A DNA stretch of 25,817 nt from Gardnerella kenyensis (GCA_003585735.1 NQOH01000010.1:32354-58170), one strand, 5' to 3'. Counted from the first letter of the stretch, positions 9,421 to 17,544 are shown. The notes: generated by a model not told the origin, from the sequence alone. Program-made: numbers and translations.

Positions 9421-12036
9421 ATGCCAGGAGCAAATCTTACTCGAGTAGAAGCTAAAGAGCGTTTTGACGCAATTCAAATGCCAATTCATTACGATGTTGC
9501 GCTTGATTTAGGCAAGGGTGGCAGCGATTTTACTTCGCGCACAAAAATTGAGTTTGATGCTAAAGCAGGTTCGCAAAGCTTCCTCGATTTGATTGCTAAC
9601 AGCGTAGAATCCGTGGTATTAAACGGTACTGCTCTTGACGTTTCTAAAGTTTTTGCAGACAGCCGAATCGCGCTCGAAAATCTTCTTGAGCACAATACTG
9701 TAGAAGTCGTAGCAAACTGCCAGTATTCCAACACGGGCGAGGGCTTGCACAGAAGCGTTGATCCTTCCGACGGAAACGTTTACCTTTACACGCAGTTCGA
9801 AGTTCCAGATGCTCGCCGCGTTTATGCTGTGTTTGATCAGCCAGATTTGAAGGCTGTTTTTGACTTTACTGTAGACGCTCCAGAAAGCTGGATTGTAACT
9901 TCCAACATGCCGGTAGCTAGCGAAACCGCGCTTGAAGGCCGCAAAACTGAAGCTGGCACTTTGGAAAACGGCGCTGTAGAAGGCATGAAGCGCTGGGTGT
10001 TCGAGTCAACTCCAAAAATGAGCTCCTACTTAACCGCAATTTGCGCAGGACCTTACGCGCAGTGGCACACGGAATACCAAAACGAGGACGGTCGCGTAGT
10101 GCCAATGGCAATGTACTGCCGTCAAGCGCTTAAAGATGCTTTTGCAAAAGACGTTGACTACTTGTTCGATATTACGAAGAAAGGCTTTGCTTTCTACGCG
10201 AAGACTTGGGGAGTGCCGTATCCGTACGCAAAGTACGATCAGATTTACGTGCCAGAATACAATGCTGGCGCTATGGAAAACATTGGTATGGTTACGATTC
10301 GCGACCAGTACGTGTTCGAATCCAAAGTTACGGACGCTTACGCTGAGCGCCGCGTTGTAACAGTTTTGCATGAGCTTGCACACATGTGGTTCGGCGACTA
10401 CGTGACCATGAAGTGGTGGAACGACTTGTGGCTTAACGAATCCTTCGCAGAATTCACCTCAACTCTTGCAACCGCTGAAGCAACCGAATGGCACGACGCT
10501 TGGAGCACTTTCAATTCCGGCGAAAAAAGCTGGGCGCTTAATCAAGATCAGCTCCCAACAACGCACCCAATCGTGGCTCCAATCAACGATTTGAACGACA
10601 CTTCCGTCAATTTCGACGGAATCACCTACGCAAAGGGCGCTTCTGTATTAAAGCAGCTCGTAGCGTATGTTGGTCGCGAAAAGTTCTTTGCAGGAATCCA
10701 CAATTACTTAAGCAAGCACGCTTACAGCAACGCAACTTTGGCTGATTTGCTTCAAGAATTGGAGATTACAAGCGGACGCGATTTGAAAGCTTGGAGCGCT
10801 CAGTGGCTTGAAAAAGCTGGAATTAACACGATTTCTACGGAAGTTGAAGAAGCAAGCGACGGCACGATTGCTTCCTTGCGTTTGCGTCAGAGCGCGCCGG
10901 CTGAGCATCCTGTTCTGCGCGCGCACCGTTTGGCTGTTGGCTTCTACGATTTGGACGAAGCAACTGGCGAAATTAAGCGCACAAAGCGAATCGAACTCGA
11001 CGTTGACGGCGAAGTGACGGAAGTTGCGGAAGCTTGCGGCGAGAAAATGCCTGCGCTTATTCTCGTAAACGACGACGATTTAACTTATACGAAGATTCGT
11101 TTCGATAAAAAGTCGCTTGAATTTGCTGCCGAAAACTTGTATCGTTTCAAGGATTCTTTGACTCGCTCGCTTATTTGGCTCGCATTGTGGGATATGACTC
11201 GCGACGCAGAATTCCCAGCAGAACGCTTCGTGGAATTAAGCCTTAAAGCTTTGGCAACAGAGCGCGAATCAACTACTTTCCGCTACGCACTTGGTCAAGT
11301 AAAAGTAACCGCAAGCCACTACGTAGTGCCTGAGCGCCAAGCAGAAGTCGCAAAGCATGTGGCTCACGAATTGTGGCAGTTGGCTTTGGTAGCTTCTGCA
11401 GGCTCGGACGAACAGTTCCAGTTGCTTAAAGCGTATCTTGGCTACGGCGAAGTTGGAGATGCTGAGTTTGTGCGCGTAGCTAACGGTTTGCTTGACGGTT
11501 CCGTGAATCTGGAAGGCTTGGAAATCGACAACGACTTGCGTTGGAGTATTCTTATTGCGCTCGCAGGCGTGAACGCTTTGGACGAAGCTGGAATTGACGC
11601 GGAACTTCAAAAGCGCGACACTACTGAAAATCGCGAATATGCTTACCAAGCTCGTGCGGCGCGTGCAACTGCAGAAGCTAAGGATTGGGCTTGGGATCAA
11701 GCTTTGCGCAATCTCGATTTGACGAATATGCAGATGGGTGCCGTGGTTGCTGGTTTTGCAAGCACAGCTAAGGGTGATTTGGTTAAGCCTTACGTTGAGC
11801 GCTACTTTGCGGATATTGATTGGGTTTGGAAGAATCGCACATTCCACATGGCTGAGGCTCTGATTGAGGGCTTGTATCCTGTGCATGCGCCTGTTGAGGA
11901 GCTGGTTGAGCGCGGTGAGAAGTGGCTTGAGGAGCATAAGGATGCGGATCAGGCTTTGCGTCGCATGGTTCTTGGCGGCCTTGATTCTTCGCGCCGCACG
12001 CTTAGAGTGCAGCACTACAACGCTTCCTTGCGCTAG
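9421..12036 (+). CDS. pepN: Aminopeptidase N (M1 family zinc metallopeptidase)
   Basis: An 871-residue M1 aminopeptidase that removes N-terminal amino acids from peptides in the cytosol (no signal peptide seen). The exopeptidase motif GAMEN is at 283-287. The zinc site is HELAH at 317-321 (zinc ligands His317 and His321, general base Glu318), with the third ligand Glu340 in LWLNESFAEF. Tyr403 in the ITYAKG segment is the expected transition-state tyrosine. The C-terminal ERAP1-like helical domain runs from about 530 to the end. Length and motifs match the actinobacterial (Streptomyces lividans-type) PepN family. The ATG follows AAGGAAGG at good spacing. Codon use is slightly richer in C-ending codons than the neighbouring helicase, as in a well-expressed gene. 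Confidence 0.95.
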   Translation: MPGANLTRVEAKERFDAIQMPIHYDVALDLGKGGSDFTSRTKIEFDAKAGSQSFLDLIANSVESVVLNGTALDVSKVFADSRIALENLLEHNTVEVVANCQYSNTGEGLHRSVDPSDGNVYLYTQFEVPDARRVYAVFDQPDLKAVFDFTVDAPESWIVTSNMPVASETALEGRKTEAGTLENGAVEGMKRWVFESTPKMSSYLTAICAGPYAQWHTEYQNEDGRVVPMAMYCRQALKDAFAKDVDYLFDITKKGFAFYAKTWGVPYPYAKYDQIYVPEYNAGAMENIGMVTIRDQYVFESKVTDAYAERRVVTVLHELAHMWFGDYVTMKWWNDLWLNESFAEFTSTLATAEATEWHDAWSTFNSGEKSWALNQDQLPTTHPIVAPINDLNDTSVNFDGITYAKGASVLKQLVAYVGREKFFAGIHNYLSKHAYSNATLADLLQELEITSGRDLKAWSAQWLEKAGINTISTEVEEASDGTIASLRLRQSAPAEHPVLRAHRLAVGFYDLDEATGEIKRTKRIELDVDGEVTEVAEACGEKMPALILVNDDDLTYTKIRFDKKSLEFAAENLYRFKDSLTRSLIWLALWDMTRDAEFPAERFVELSLKALATERESTTFRYALGQVKVTASHYVVPERQAEVAKHVAHELWQLALVASAGSDEQFQLLKAYLGYGEVGDAEFVRVANGLLDGSVNLEGLEIDNDLRWSILIALAGVNALDEAGIDAELQKRDTTENREYAYQARAARATAEAKDWAWDQALRNLDLTNMQMGAVVAGFASTAKGDLVKPYVERYFADIDWVWKNRTFHMAEALIEGLYPVHAPVEELVERGEKWLEEHKDADQALRRMVLGGLDSSRRTLRVQHYNASLR

Positions 12037-12145
12037 CGCGTCATGTGATGCTACGAGTAAGATGGCAAGCAGTGTGTGATGCGCTGGTAAGCAGTGTTGT
12101 TTGCTTGCGCGCAAAGAAAGTGATTTTTGCGAAAGAGGCTTTATT

Positions 12146-13558
12146 ATGCCAAGAATGTTTGGTACGGATGGCGTGCGTGGATTAGCAAATCGCGATTTAA
12201 CAGCGCAACTTGCTTTGGATTTAGGTGACGCTGCAGTTCGAGTTTTGGGAGATAAGCACGCGCCGGTTGCGTCTAGTGCTACTGAAAGCGATACTTCCTC
12301 TCACGCTCGTCGTCGCGCGCTTGTTGGCAGAGATACGCGTGTTTCTGGCGATTTTCTAGCTTCCGCGCTTGCTGCAGGCATGAGCGCCGGCGGTTTTGAC
12401 GTTATTGATGCAGGAATTATCCCAACTCCTGGCGTTGCGTTCTTAACTTCCGTACTAAACGTTGAAATGGGCGCCGTAATTTCCGCATCTCATAATCCGA
12501 TGCCAGATAACGGCATTAAATTCTTTGCGCGCGGCGGTTTTAAGCTTCCGGATAGCAAGGAAGATGAGATTGAGGCTGTGCTTGGCCAAGATTGGGAGCG
12601 TCCAACAGGCGCTGGCGTTGGTCGAGTTAGCCACGATACTACTACCGCAACAAACCTATATATTGATCACTTGGTTTCTGCAGTTGCGCCGTTGAATAAA
12701 AATTCCACTACGCGCCCGAAGCCTCTCGCAGGTTTGCGCGTTGTGGCTGATTGCGCAAACGGTGCAACTTCCGTTGTTGCTCCTGAAGCTTTGCGCAGAG
12801 CAGGCGCGGAAGTAGTCGTAATTAACGCTTCTCCGGACGGCTACAATATTAACGATCACGCAGGTTCCACGCATCCTGAGCAGTTGCAGGCAATGGTTAA
12901 GGCTTCTAAAGCTGATTTAGGCGTGGCTTTTGATGGTGACGCCGACCGTTGCTTAGCTGTTGACGAGAATGGCGATATGGTTAATGGCGATCAAATCATG
13001 GGCATTCTTGCGCGCGCTAAGCAAGCTGAAGGTAAGCTTAATCACGATACTCTTGTTGTAACTGTAATGAGCAATCTTGGATTAAAGCTTGCGCTTAAAG
13101 ATATGGGAATTGCAACCGTTCAAACAAATGTTGGCGATCGTTACGTTTTGGAAGAAATGCTTAAGCATGATTATTCTCTTGGCGGCGAGCAGTCCGGCCA
13201 CGTAATTAATCGCGAATTTGCAACCACCGGCGACGGCACTCTTACTGCTTTGACTTTGTGCCGCGAAGTTGTGCGCTCCGGCAAGAAGCTTTCGCAAATG
13301 GCAGCTGACTTCCCGCAATTGCCGCAATGCTTAGTAAATGTGCCAAATGTAGATAAAATGGCTGCCAAAACTAACGCAGCCGTGCTTGCAGCTGTAGAAA
13401 AAGAGTCGAAACTTCTTGGAGATACAGGTCGCGTTCTTCTTCGCCCAAGTGGTACTGAGCCTCTTGTGCGCGTTATGTGCGAGGCTGCAACTCAAGCTCA
13501 AGCGGACGAAGTTTGCGCTCGACTCGCTCAAGTTGTTGTTGATAATTTGAAGCTATAG
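12146..13558 (+). CDS. glmM: Phosphoglucosamine mutase
   Basis: A 470-residue alpha-D-phosphohexomutase that converts glucosamine-6-phosphate to glucosamine-1-phosphate on the way to UDP-GlcNAc for peptidoglycan. Seen: the N-terminal MFGTDGVRG signature at about residue 4, the catalytic phosphoserine loop ISASHNP with Ser115, the metal-binding loop DGDADR at 263-268, the sugar-binding GGEQSGH segment, and the C-terminal phosphate-binding loop RPSGTEP at 433-439. A short hydrophilic insertion before RALVGRDTR (about residues 37-55) is usual in actinobacterial GlmM. The reading frame is open back to 12101, but the ATG at 12146 gives the canonical MPRMFGTDG start and follows AAGAGG. Confidence 0.96.
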   Translation: MPRMFGTDGVRGLANRDLTAQLALDLGDAAVRVLGDKHAPVASSATESDTSSHARRRALVGRDTRVSGDFLASALAAGMSAGGFDVIDAGIIPTPGVAFLTSVLNVEMGAVISASHNPMPDNGIKFFARGGFKLPDSKEDEIEAVLGQDWERPTGAGVGRVSHDTTTATNLYIDHLVSAVAPLNKNSTTRPKPLAGLRVVADCANGATSVVAPEALRRAGAEVVVINASPDGYNINDHAGSTHPEQLQAMVKASKADLGVAFDGDADRCLAVDENGDMVNGDQIMGILARAKQAEGKLNHDTLVVTVMSNLGLKLALKDMGIATVQTNVGDRYVLEEMLKHDYSLGGEQSGHVINREFATTGDGTLTALTLCREVVRSGKKLSQMAADFPQLPQCLVNVPNVDKMAAKTNAAVLAAVEKESKLLGDTGRVLLRPSGTEPLVRVMCEAATQAQADEVCARLAQVVVDNLKL

Positions 13559-13625
13559 TTGACTTATTTTTTGCGTTTGCTGCTTGTTTACATTTCAATC
13601 TGCTCTAGCAGTGCGCAAATAATTT

Positions 13626-13634
13626 TGGTACAAT
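13626..13634 (+). promoter_or_regulatory. Candidate extended -10 promoter for def
   Basis: TGGTACAAT combines a TGn extension with a good -10 hexamer (TACAAT, 13629-13634) about 108 bases before the def start. No good -35 is present at 16-18 bases, which extended -10 promoters tolerate. It lies within the 184-base glmM-def gap, so def may have its own promoter. Confidence 0.4.
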
Positions 13635-13742
13635 TAACACCTTGGTGCTTGTTTTATGTAACGTCAATGTACGCACGTAACGTGTGCCGCTCAAACTTTC
13701 TTATACAACTTCGCGTCTATTGCCTACGGTAAAAGGAGACCT

Positions 13743-14396
13743 ATGTTTACGCATCACGCAAGTGTCGATACGAAACTCAGTCGCGCTGTTGAGCGCTTGC
13801 TTGATTCCGCTACAGAAGATGGTATTTTGCCAATTGTGCAAGCTGGCGAGCCTGTTTTGCGCCAGCGCACTGTGGCATATGACGGCCAGCTTACGCGTGC
13901 TACTCTCACAAAACTTATTTCGCTTATGCACAGCACAATGCTTGAGGCTCCAGGCGTAGGTTTAGCAGCTCCGCAAATTGGTCTAGGTCTTGCTATTGCT
14001 GTTATTGAAGATCACGTTCGTGACGATGAAGACGATCCTCGCGATATTGCAGAGCTTCCGTTCCGCGCTATTATTAACCCTCACTACGAGCCGATTGGCA
14101 CTCAAACTCGTAGCTTCTACGAAGGTTGCTTAAGCGTTTCCGGCTACCAGGCTGTGCGTCAACGTTGGCTTGACATTCAAGCAACTTGGCAAGATGAAGA
14201 CGGAAAGCAACATTCCGAGCGTTTGCATGGATGGCCTGCGCGTATTTTCCAGCATGAAACTGACCATCTTCGTGGCGAGCTTTATATTGATCGCGCTGAA
14301 ATGCGTTCGCTTTCTACAGACGAGAATCTTGAGGATTATTGGGCTGATGAAGCGGTTCCTGTAGCTGCTGCTCGCACGCTCGGTTTTGCAATCTGA
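13743..14396 (+). CDS. def: Peptide deformylase
   Basis: A 217-residue Fe/Zn enzyme that removes the formyl group from the N-terminal methionine of nascent proteins. All three family motifs are present: GVGLAAPQ at 71-78, EGCLS at 127-131 with metal ligand Cys129, and HETDH at 171-175 with ligands His171 and His175 and catalytic Glu172. An N-terminal extension of about 25 residues before the core and a short acidic insertion (RDDEDDPRD) fit the actinobacterial form. The ATG is seven bases after AAGGAG. The gene stands alone between a 184-base and a 130-base gap, so it is probably transcribed from its own promoter. Confidence 0.95.
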   Translation: MFTHHASVDTKLSRAVERLLDSATEDGILPIVQAGEPVLRQRTVAYDGQLTRATLTKLISLMHSTMLEAPGVGLAAPQIGLGLAIAVIEDHVRDDEDDPRDIAELPFRAIINPHYEPIGTQTRSFYEGCLSVSGYQAVRQRWLDIQATWQDEDGKQHSERLHGWPARIFQHETDHLRGELYIDRAEMRSLSTDENLEDYWADEAVPVAAARTLGFAI

Positions 14397-14429
14397 TTTT
14401 AAAGTTTTAAAAATTATTGCAGTATCGTT

Positions 14430-14457
14430 TTGTGCATTTCAATAGTAGTAATAGAAT
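14430..14457 (+). promoter_or_regulatory. Candidate sigma-70-type promoter for the first zinc-ribbon gene
   Basis: TTGTGC (14430-14435) and TAGAAT (14452-14457) are spaced by 16 bases, in the 130-base gap downstream of def and about 70 bases before the next start codon. The -10 matches five of six consensus positions; the -35 matches only the first half. Confidence 0.35.
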
Positions 14458-14526
14458 ATTCGTGTGTGCTTTTGCAATTTACTGCTTGAGCGCGAGTATT
14501 TACTACATTGAATAAAGGAGAGACAA

Positions 14527-15600
14527 ATGAAGGTTTGTTCTCAATGCGGTACAGCAAACAACGATTCCGCAAAGTTCTGTAAGGGTTGCGGTAATAATGT
14601 TGAAGCCGCTCAACCAGTAGCTCAACCAGTAGCTCAGCCTGTACAACCTGTATCTCAGGCTCAGCCAGTGGCTCAACCAATGCAGCAGCAGCCTGTTCAT
14701 ATGGCTCAGCCTGTGTTTGCAAATTCTCAGCCAGCTCAGCAGTATGCGTCTCAGCCGGCTCAACCGGCTCAACCGCAACCAGCGCAGCCAATGCAACCTG
14801 TGTCTCAAGCTCAGCCAATGTTTGTTCAGCAGAATCCGCAAATGGCTCAGCCAACTCAGCCAGCTCAGCCTATGATGCAGCAGGCTCCAGCAATGCAAGG
14901 CGCTCCTCGCTTCACTCAGCCAACGAATCAGATTAATTCTGAGCAGATGATGAACTTCTTCCATTGGCTTATTAGCGCAATTAAGAAGCCTTCCCAGCAG
15001 TACCATGTATCTAGCTTGTACGCTGTGCTTGTGTTTGTAATTAGCGCGCTTGTGTCTGCAATCCAAACTTATTGCACGGTTCAATCTGGTGCCAATGTTT
15101 TCAACTCTTTTACTAATGCTGGCGCTAACTTCCTTTCGTCAATGTTGGAGCGTTCTATTTCTGCTACACGAGTTTCCGTGCCTATTTCTGTATTCATTGC
15201 AGCTTTCTTCGCAGCAATTATTAGCGTTTATATGACATTCGTTGTGGCTTTGATTGGTGCAAAGATGTTTGGCGATCCAATGTCTGCAGCTCAGTTGCAT
15301 GTTCAGTTCGCTCAGAAGATGGTGCCGATTGTAACAATTCAGATTTGCGCAGCATTGCTTGGCATTCTTACTCTTTCGACTCCTTCTGTGTTCTTGCAAA
15401 TCTTTGCAGGATTCTTGACATTGCTTCTTCCATTCTCCTTCGTGTCTCACGCTGAATGCACGCGTAAGATGGATCGCGAATGGTTGTGGGTTATTTACGT
15501 GTTAGTGGCTGCGATAATTCTTATTATCGTATTCTGCGTCACTATGGGAATCGTAACAAGTGCTATTTCTTCCGCAATGTACGGAGCTTTGTTGCACTAA
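14527..15600 (+). CDS. Zinc-ribbon, Pro/Gln-rich polytopic membrane protein
   Basis: A 357-residue protein with three parts. Residues 1-24 form a zinc ribbon with C4-x2-C7 and C18-x2-C21. Residues about 28-140 are a low-complexity linker of repeated AQPV/AQPA units, partly encoded by identical 12-base repeats. From about 150 to the end is a membrane domain with roughly five hydrophobic segments (near 164-182, 220-245, 267-285, 290-308 and 320-342), with FFHWLISAIKKP just before it. The zinc ribbon and linker should be cytoplasmic. The layout recalls zinc-ribbon/Yip1-like membrane proteins of Gram-positive bacteria, whose function is not established. The ATG is well placed after AAAGGAG. The next gene also starts with a zinc ribbon, so the two probably work together. 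No specific function can be assigned. Confidence 0.8.
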   Translation: MKVCSQCGTANNDSAKFCKGCGNNVEAAQPVAQPVAQPVQPVSQAQPVAQPMQQQPVHMAQPVFANSQPAQQYASQPAQPAQPQPAQPMQPVSQAQPMFVQQNPQMAQPTQPAQPMMQQAPAMQGAPRFTQPTNQINSEQMMNFFHWLISAIKKPSQQYHVSSLYAVLVFVISALVSAIQTYCTVQSGANVFNSFTNAGANFLSSMLERSISATRVSVPISVFIAAFFAAIISVYMTFVVALIGAKMFGDPMSAAQLHVQFAQKMVPIVTIQICAALLGILTLSTPSVFLQIFAGFLTLLLPFSFVSHAECTRKMDREWLWVIYVLVAAIILIIVFCVTMGIVTSAISSAMYGALLH

Positions 15601-15725
15601 ACGAATTTGCTAATCTAATCTAATGTAAATAATTCTATAAAAGCTTTTTTAATAGAGTGTTTTTCGTAAAATTTGCGTTAGTTTAGCAAAATAACTTAAA
15701 AATAAAAATAACTTGGAAAAGTTTT

Positions 15726-15776
15726 ATTTCAAAAGTGCTTAGCGCATGAATAATACGCTAGGCACTTTTGTGAAAT
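15726..15776 (+). terminator. Long hairpin directly before the second zinc-ribbon gene
   Basis: AAAAGTGCTTAGCG (15731-15744) pairs with CGCTAGGCACTTTT (15756-15769) across an 11-base loop, with only one G-T pair. ATTTC (15726-15730) and GAAAT (15772-15776) extend the stem past a two-base bulge. The 3' side ends in TTTT, so it may be a rho-independent terminator for the upstream gene. It ends only three bases before the AGGAG ribosome-binding site of the next gene, so it could also act as an attenuator or translational control hairpin. Confidence 0.6.
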
Positions 15777-15789
15777 ATTAGGAGTTAAT

Positions 15790-17166
15790 ATGAATTGCAC
15801 TCAATGTGGAAGCTCTATAGATAACGGATCAACGTGGTGCTCAAATTGCGGCGCAAAAGTAGAGGATAATGCACAGCAGCCGGCAGCGCAATTTAATCAG
15901 CCTGTATCTCAAACGCAACAGTTTGCTGTAAATACGTATCAGACGCAAACTAATACCACTGTTTTGCCAAATAATGTGAATAACGCAAATAACGCAAATA
16001 ACGCAAATAACGCGAATAACGCGAATAACGCGAATAACGCGAATAATGCGAATTTCTCAAATAACTCTAATGTAGTTTCAGTAAAGATGAGCAAAAAGAA
16101 TAAAATCATCCTTAGCATAGTTGGAGTTTTGGTAATAGCTCTTGGTGCTGCATATTATGCGATTCAAAACTATGTTTATTCTCCAGAAGCTACAATGAAA
16201 CGATACGTGAACGCTTTGGAAAGCGGAAACTTTACGGAAGCGAGCAAACTTGTTGAATGGTCTCCTAACGATATTCAAGAAGGCTCTCGCATTCTTTTGA
16301 CTAATGAAGTCGGCAAGAAAGCTAAAAATCGTATTGAAAATCCAGTAATTACCAACGTTAGCTTTGATTCCAGTGTAGTTTCCTACAAAATTAACGGTAA
16401 AGAGACTAAAATGTCGCTTCAAGTCTCTTACCCTAAAACTGAGTGGCTTATATTTAAGTCGTATAAGCTGTATCCTCGCGTAAAAACCATGTATGTAACT
16501 GTTCCTAATAGTGTTAAGAAGATTAAAATTAATGGCTATTTAATTGATTTACCAAAGTATAAGAAGCAAATAAATAAGGAAAGCCAGTTCGGATATAGCG
16601 AAGAAACTGAAAATACTAGATATTCATTCCCTACATATCCGGGATCTTATCGAGTTGAGGCTAGTATAGACACGCCATTGTTGAAAGTGTCAGATCCTAA
16701 GGAAGTCGTTGTTGCATCTAGCTACGGAAGTGCAGAGTCGGCTGAATTTTATATTGATGCTAGCAAGAAGCTAGAGAAGAAAATTATCAATGCTGTTAAA
16801 AAGCAAATTAAGCAGTGCGTTAGTGCTTCAAATGGATCAGCAGTCCCTGCGAAGATTTGTGCTTTTGGTACTTCCTTGCGTAAGAGGAACTTAGGACTCT
16901 TTACAGCTTACGATTATTCGTATTCGGATGTTAAGAGAAGTGTTGACGAATATCCTAAGCTTATGAACCTTAATGTAGGAAGTGGAAGTTTCTTTACAGA
17001 TGGATTTGAAGAAACTGTAACGTTCCGTCGTAAGGCTAGCAACAAAGACGAATGGTCTGATGGTAAATCTATACAGCGATTCCACATCAGCGGAGTGTTT
17101 AAAATCAAAGGCGACGACGTAAATATTAAGTTTGAGAATAATACGTATCAAGAACAAGATTACTAA
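15790..17166 (+). CDS. Zinc-ribbon, single-pass membrane protein with TcaA-like outer part
   Basis: A 458-residue protein. The N terminus is a zinc ribbon with C3-x2-C6 and C17-x2-C20. Residues about 28-97 are a Gln/Asn-rich linker with nine N-N-A/V repeats. One membrane helix lies at about 106-125 after a lysine-rich stop (KMSKKNKI). The rest is extracytoplasmic: SPEATMKRYVNALESGNFTEA begins a first domain, followed by beta-rich parts with a TFPG-like YSFPTYPGSYRVEAS stretch and a C-terminal NTF2-like-looking domain. This order matches TcaA-type envelope proteins known from staphylococci (glycopeptide susceptibility); homology is judged by eye only. The start follows TTAGGAG. It has its own hairpin in front and is followed by the repeat-rich region, so it may be the last gene of a two-gene unit. 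Its natural role here is unknown. Confidence 0.75.
   Translation: MNCTQCGSSIDNGSTWCSNCGAKVEDNAQQPAAQFNQPVSQTQQFAVNTYQTQTNTTVLPNNVNNANNANNANNANNANNANNANNANFSNNSNVVSVKMSKKNKIILSIVGVLVIALGAAYYAIQNYVYSPEATMKRYVNALESGNFTEASKLVEWSPNDIQEGSRILLTNEVGKKAKNRIENPVITNVSFDSSVVSYKINGKETKMSLQVSYPKTEWLIFKSYKLYPRVKTMYVTVPNSVKKIKINGYLIDLPKYKKQINKESQFGYSEETENTRYSFPTYPGSYRVEASIDTPLLKVSDPKEVVVASSYGSAESAEFYIDASKKLEKKIINAVKKQIKQCVSASNGSAVPAKICAFGTSLRKRNLGLFTAYDYSYSDVKRSVDEYPKLMNLNVGSGSFFTDGFEETVTFRRKASNKDEWSDGKSIQRFHISGVFKIKGDDVNIKFENNTYQEQDY
15970..16050 (+). repeat. Nine-unit 9-bp coding tandem repeat
   Basis: Nine units of AATAACGCR in frame: one AATAATGTG, three AATAACGCA, four AATAACGCG and one AATAATGCG. They encode N-N-V once and N-N-A eight times in the linker between the zinc ribbon and the membrane helix. 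The block-wise change from GCA to GCG units indicates recent expansion of neighbouring copies. Confidence 0.95.
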
Positions 17167-17279
17167 AGATAGGTATTAACTAAACTCGTTGCCGCTTTGA
17201 CACTCGTGCAGCGCGACGACCTGCCTGAGCGCTGCACAGCGCGCGCGAAGGCAACTCGGAGCGCCGAGCTTGCTCAGGG

Positions 17280-17302
17280 TTGAAAGCACAGTGTGCTTTC
17301 AA
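17280..17302. repeat. Perfect inverted repeat, 10-bp arms, 3-base centre
   Basis: TTGAAAGCAC and GTGCTTTCAA flank AGT. It is symmetrical enough for a dimeric protein site and also folds as a tight hairpin. No U-tract follows on either strand. Confidence 0.8.
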
Positions 17303-17314
17303 CGCAAGCGAGGT

Positions 17315-17342
17315 CTGCCTGCGTCAATAAAGACGCAGGCAG
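17315..17342. repeat. GC-rich hairpin, 11-bp perfect arms
   Basis: CTGCCTGCGTC pairs with GACGCAGGCAG across the loop AATAAA. It lacks a following T-tract, so it is not a typical terminator. Confidence 0.8.
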
Positions 17343-17394
17343 GGCAGGTTCGCGTGGCTATACTTTATAAACTAGGTTGTGGTTAGTGTGCGCT

Positions 17395-17539
17395 GACGAC
17401 CTGCTTGAGCGCTGCGGCGTGCATAAGTACACAAAAGCGCGCAAACCACCTCGCGTTTGTGGACTTAAGCGATAGGTAAGTCCACAAAAGCGCGCACACC
17501 ACACCATATTTGTGGACTTAAGCGCTCAAGCGGGTCGTC
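17395..17539. repeat. Composite element: 19-bp inverted repeat around two tandem 53-bp units
   Basis: The outer arms are 17395-17413 and 17521-17539, inverted copies with one mismatch. Inside, 17424-17476 and 17477-17529 are tandem copies with a 53-base period. Each unit has inverted ends (TAAGTCCACAA at 17477-17487, TTGTGGACTTA at 17510-17520; one mismatch in the first unit). The right arm of unit 1 (17456-17467) also pairs perfectly with the left arm of unit 2 (17477-17488) over a 9-base loop, so the central hairpin competes with the two unit hairpins. The core AAGTCCACA resembles actinobacterial DnaA boxes (TTGTCCACA) at seven of nine positions. No gene is encoded. Confidence 0.75.
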
Positions 17540-17544
17540 GCGCA

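Larger units (their letters stand above)
17167..17394. other. Repeat-rich non-coding region, first half
   Basis: No gene is recognisable here and no reading frame has coding character. The DNA is clearly GC-richer than the neighbouring genes. It holds GTGCAGCG/CGCTGCAC arms around 17207-17236, which enclose a copy (17215-17233) of the 19-base repeat found again at 17395. It also contains CTCGG/CCGAG arms near 17255, a hairpin TTGAAAGCAC-AGT-GTGCTTTCAA (17280-17302) and a hairpin with 11-bp arms (17315-17342). A -10-like TATACT sits at 17359-17364 without a good -35. It may be a decayed mobile repeat or a structured RNA. Confidence 0.5.

Noticed and set aside
11269..12114. Minus-strand open frame of 281 codons opposite the pepN 3' half
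   Set aside because: It is antisense to well-conserved pepN, has no recognisable motif and no plausible start signal.
14503..15084. Minus-strand Leu/Arg/Ser-rich repetitive frame
   Set aside because: It is the complement of the AQP repeat linker of the zinc-ribbon gene; the apparent regularity comes from that repeat.
15970..16050. Possible CRISPR-like array
   Set aside because: The units are 9 bases, contiguous without spacers, and in frame within a gene; this is a coding tandem repeat.
17167..17540. Candidate tmRNA, SRP RNA or RNase P RNA
   Set aside because: I could not find the conserved core words of any of these RNAs on either strand; the structure is dominated by simple repeats.
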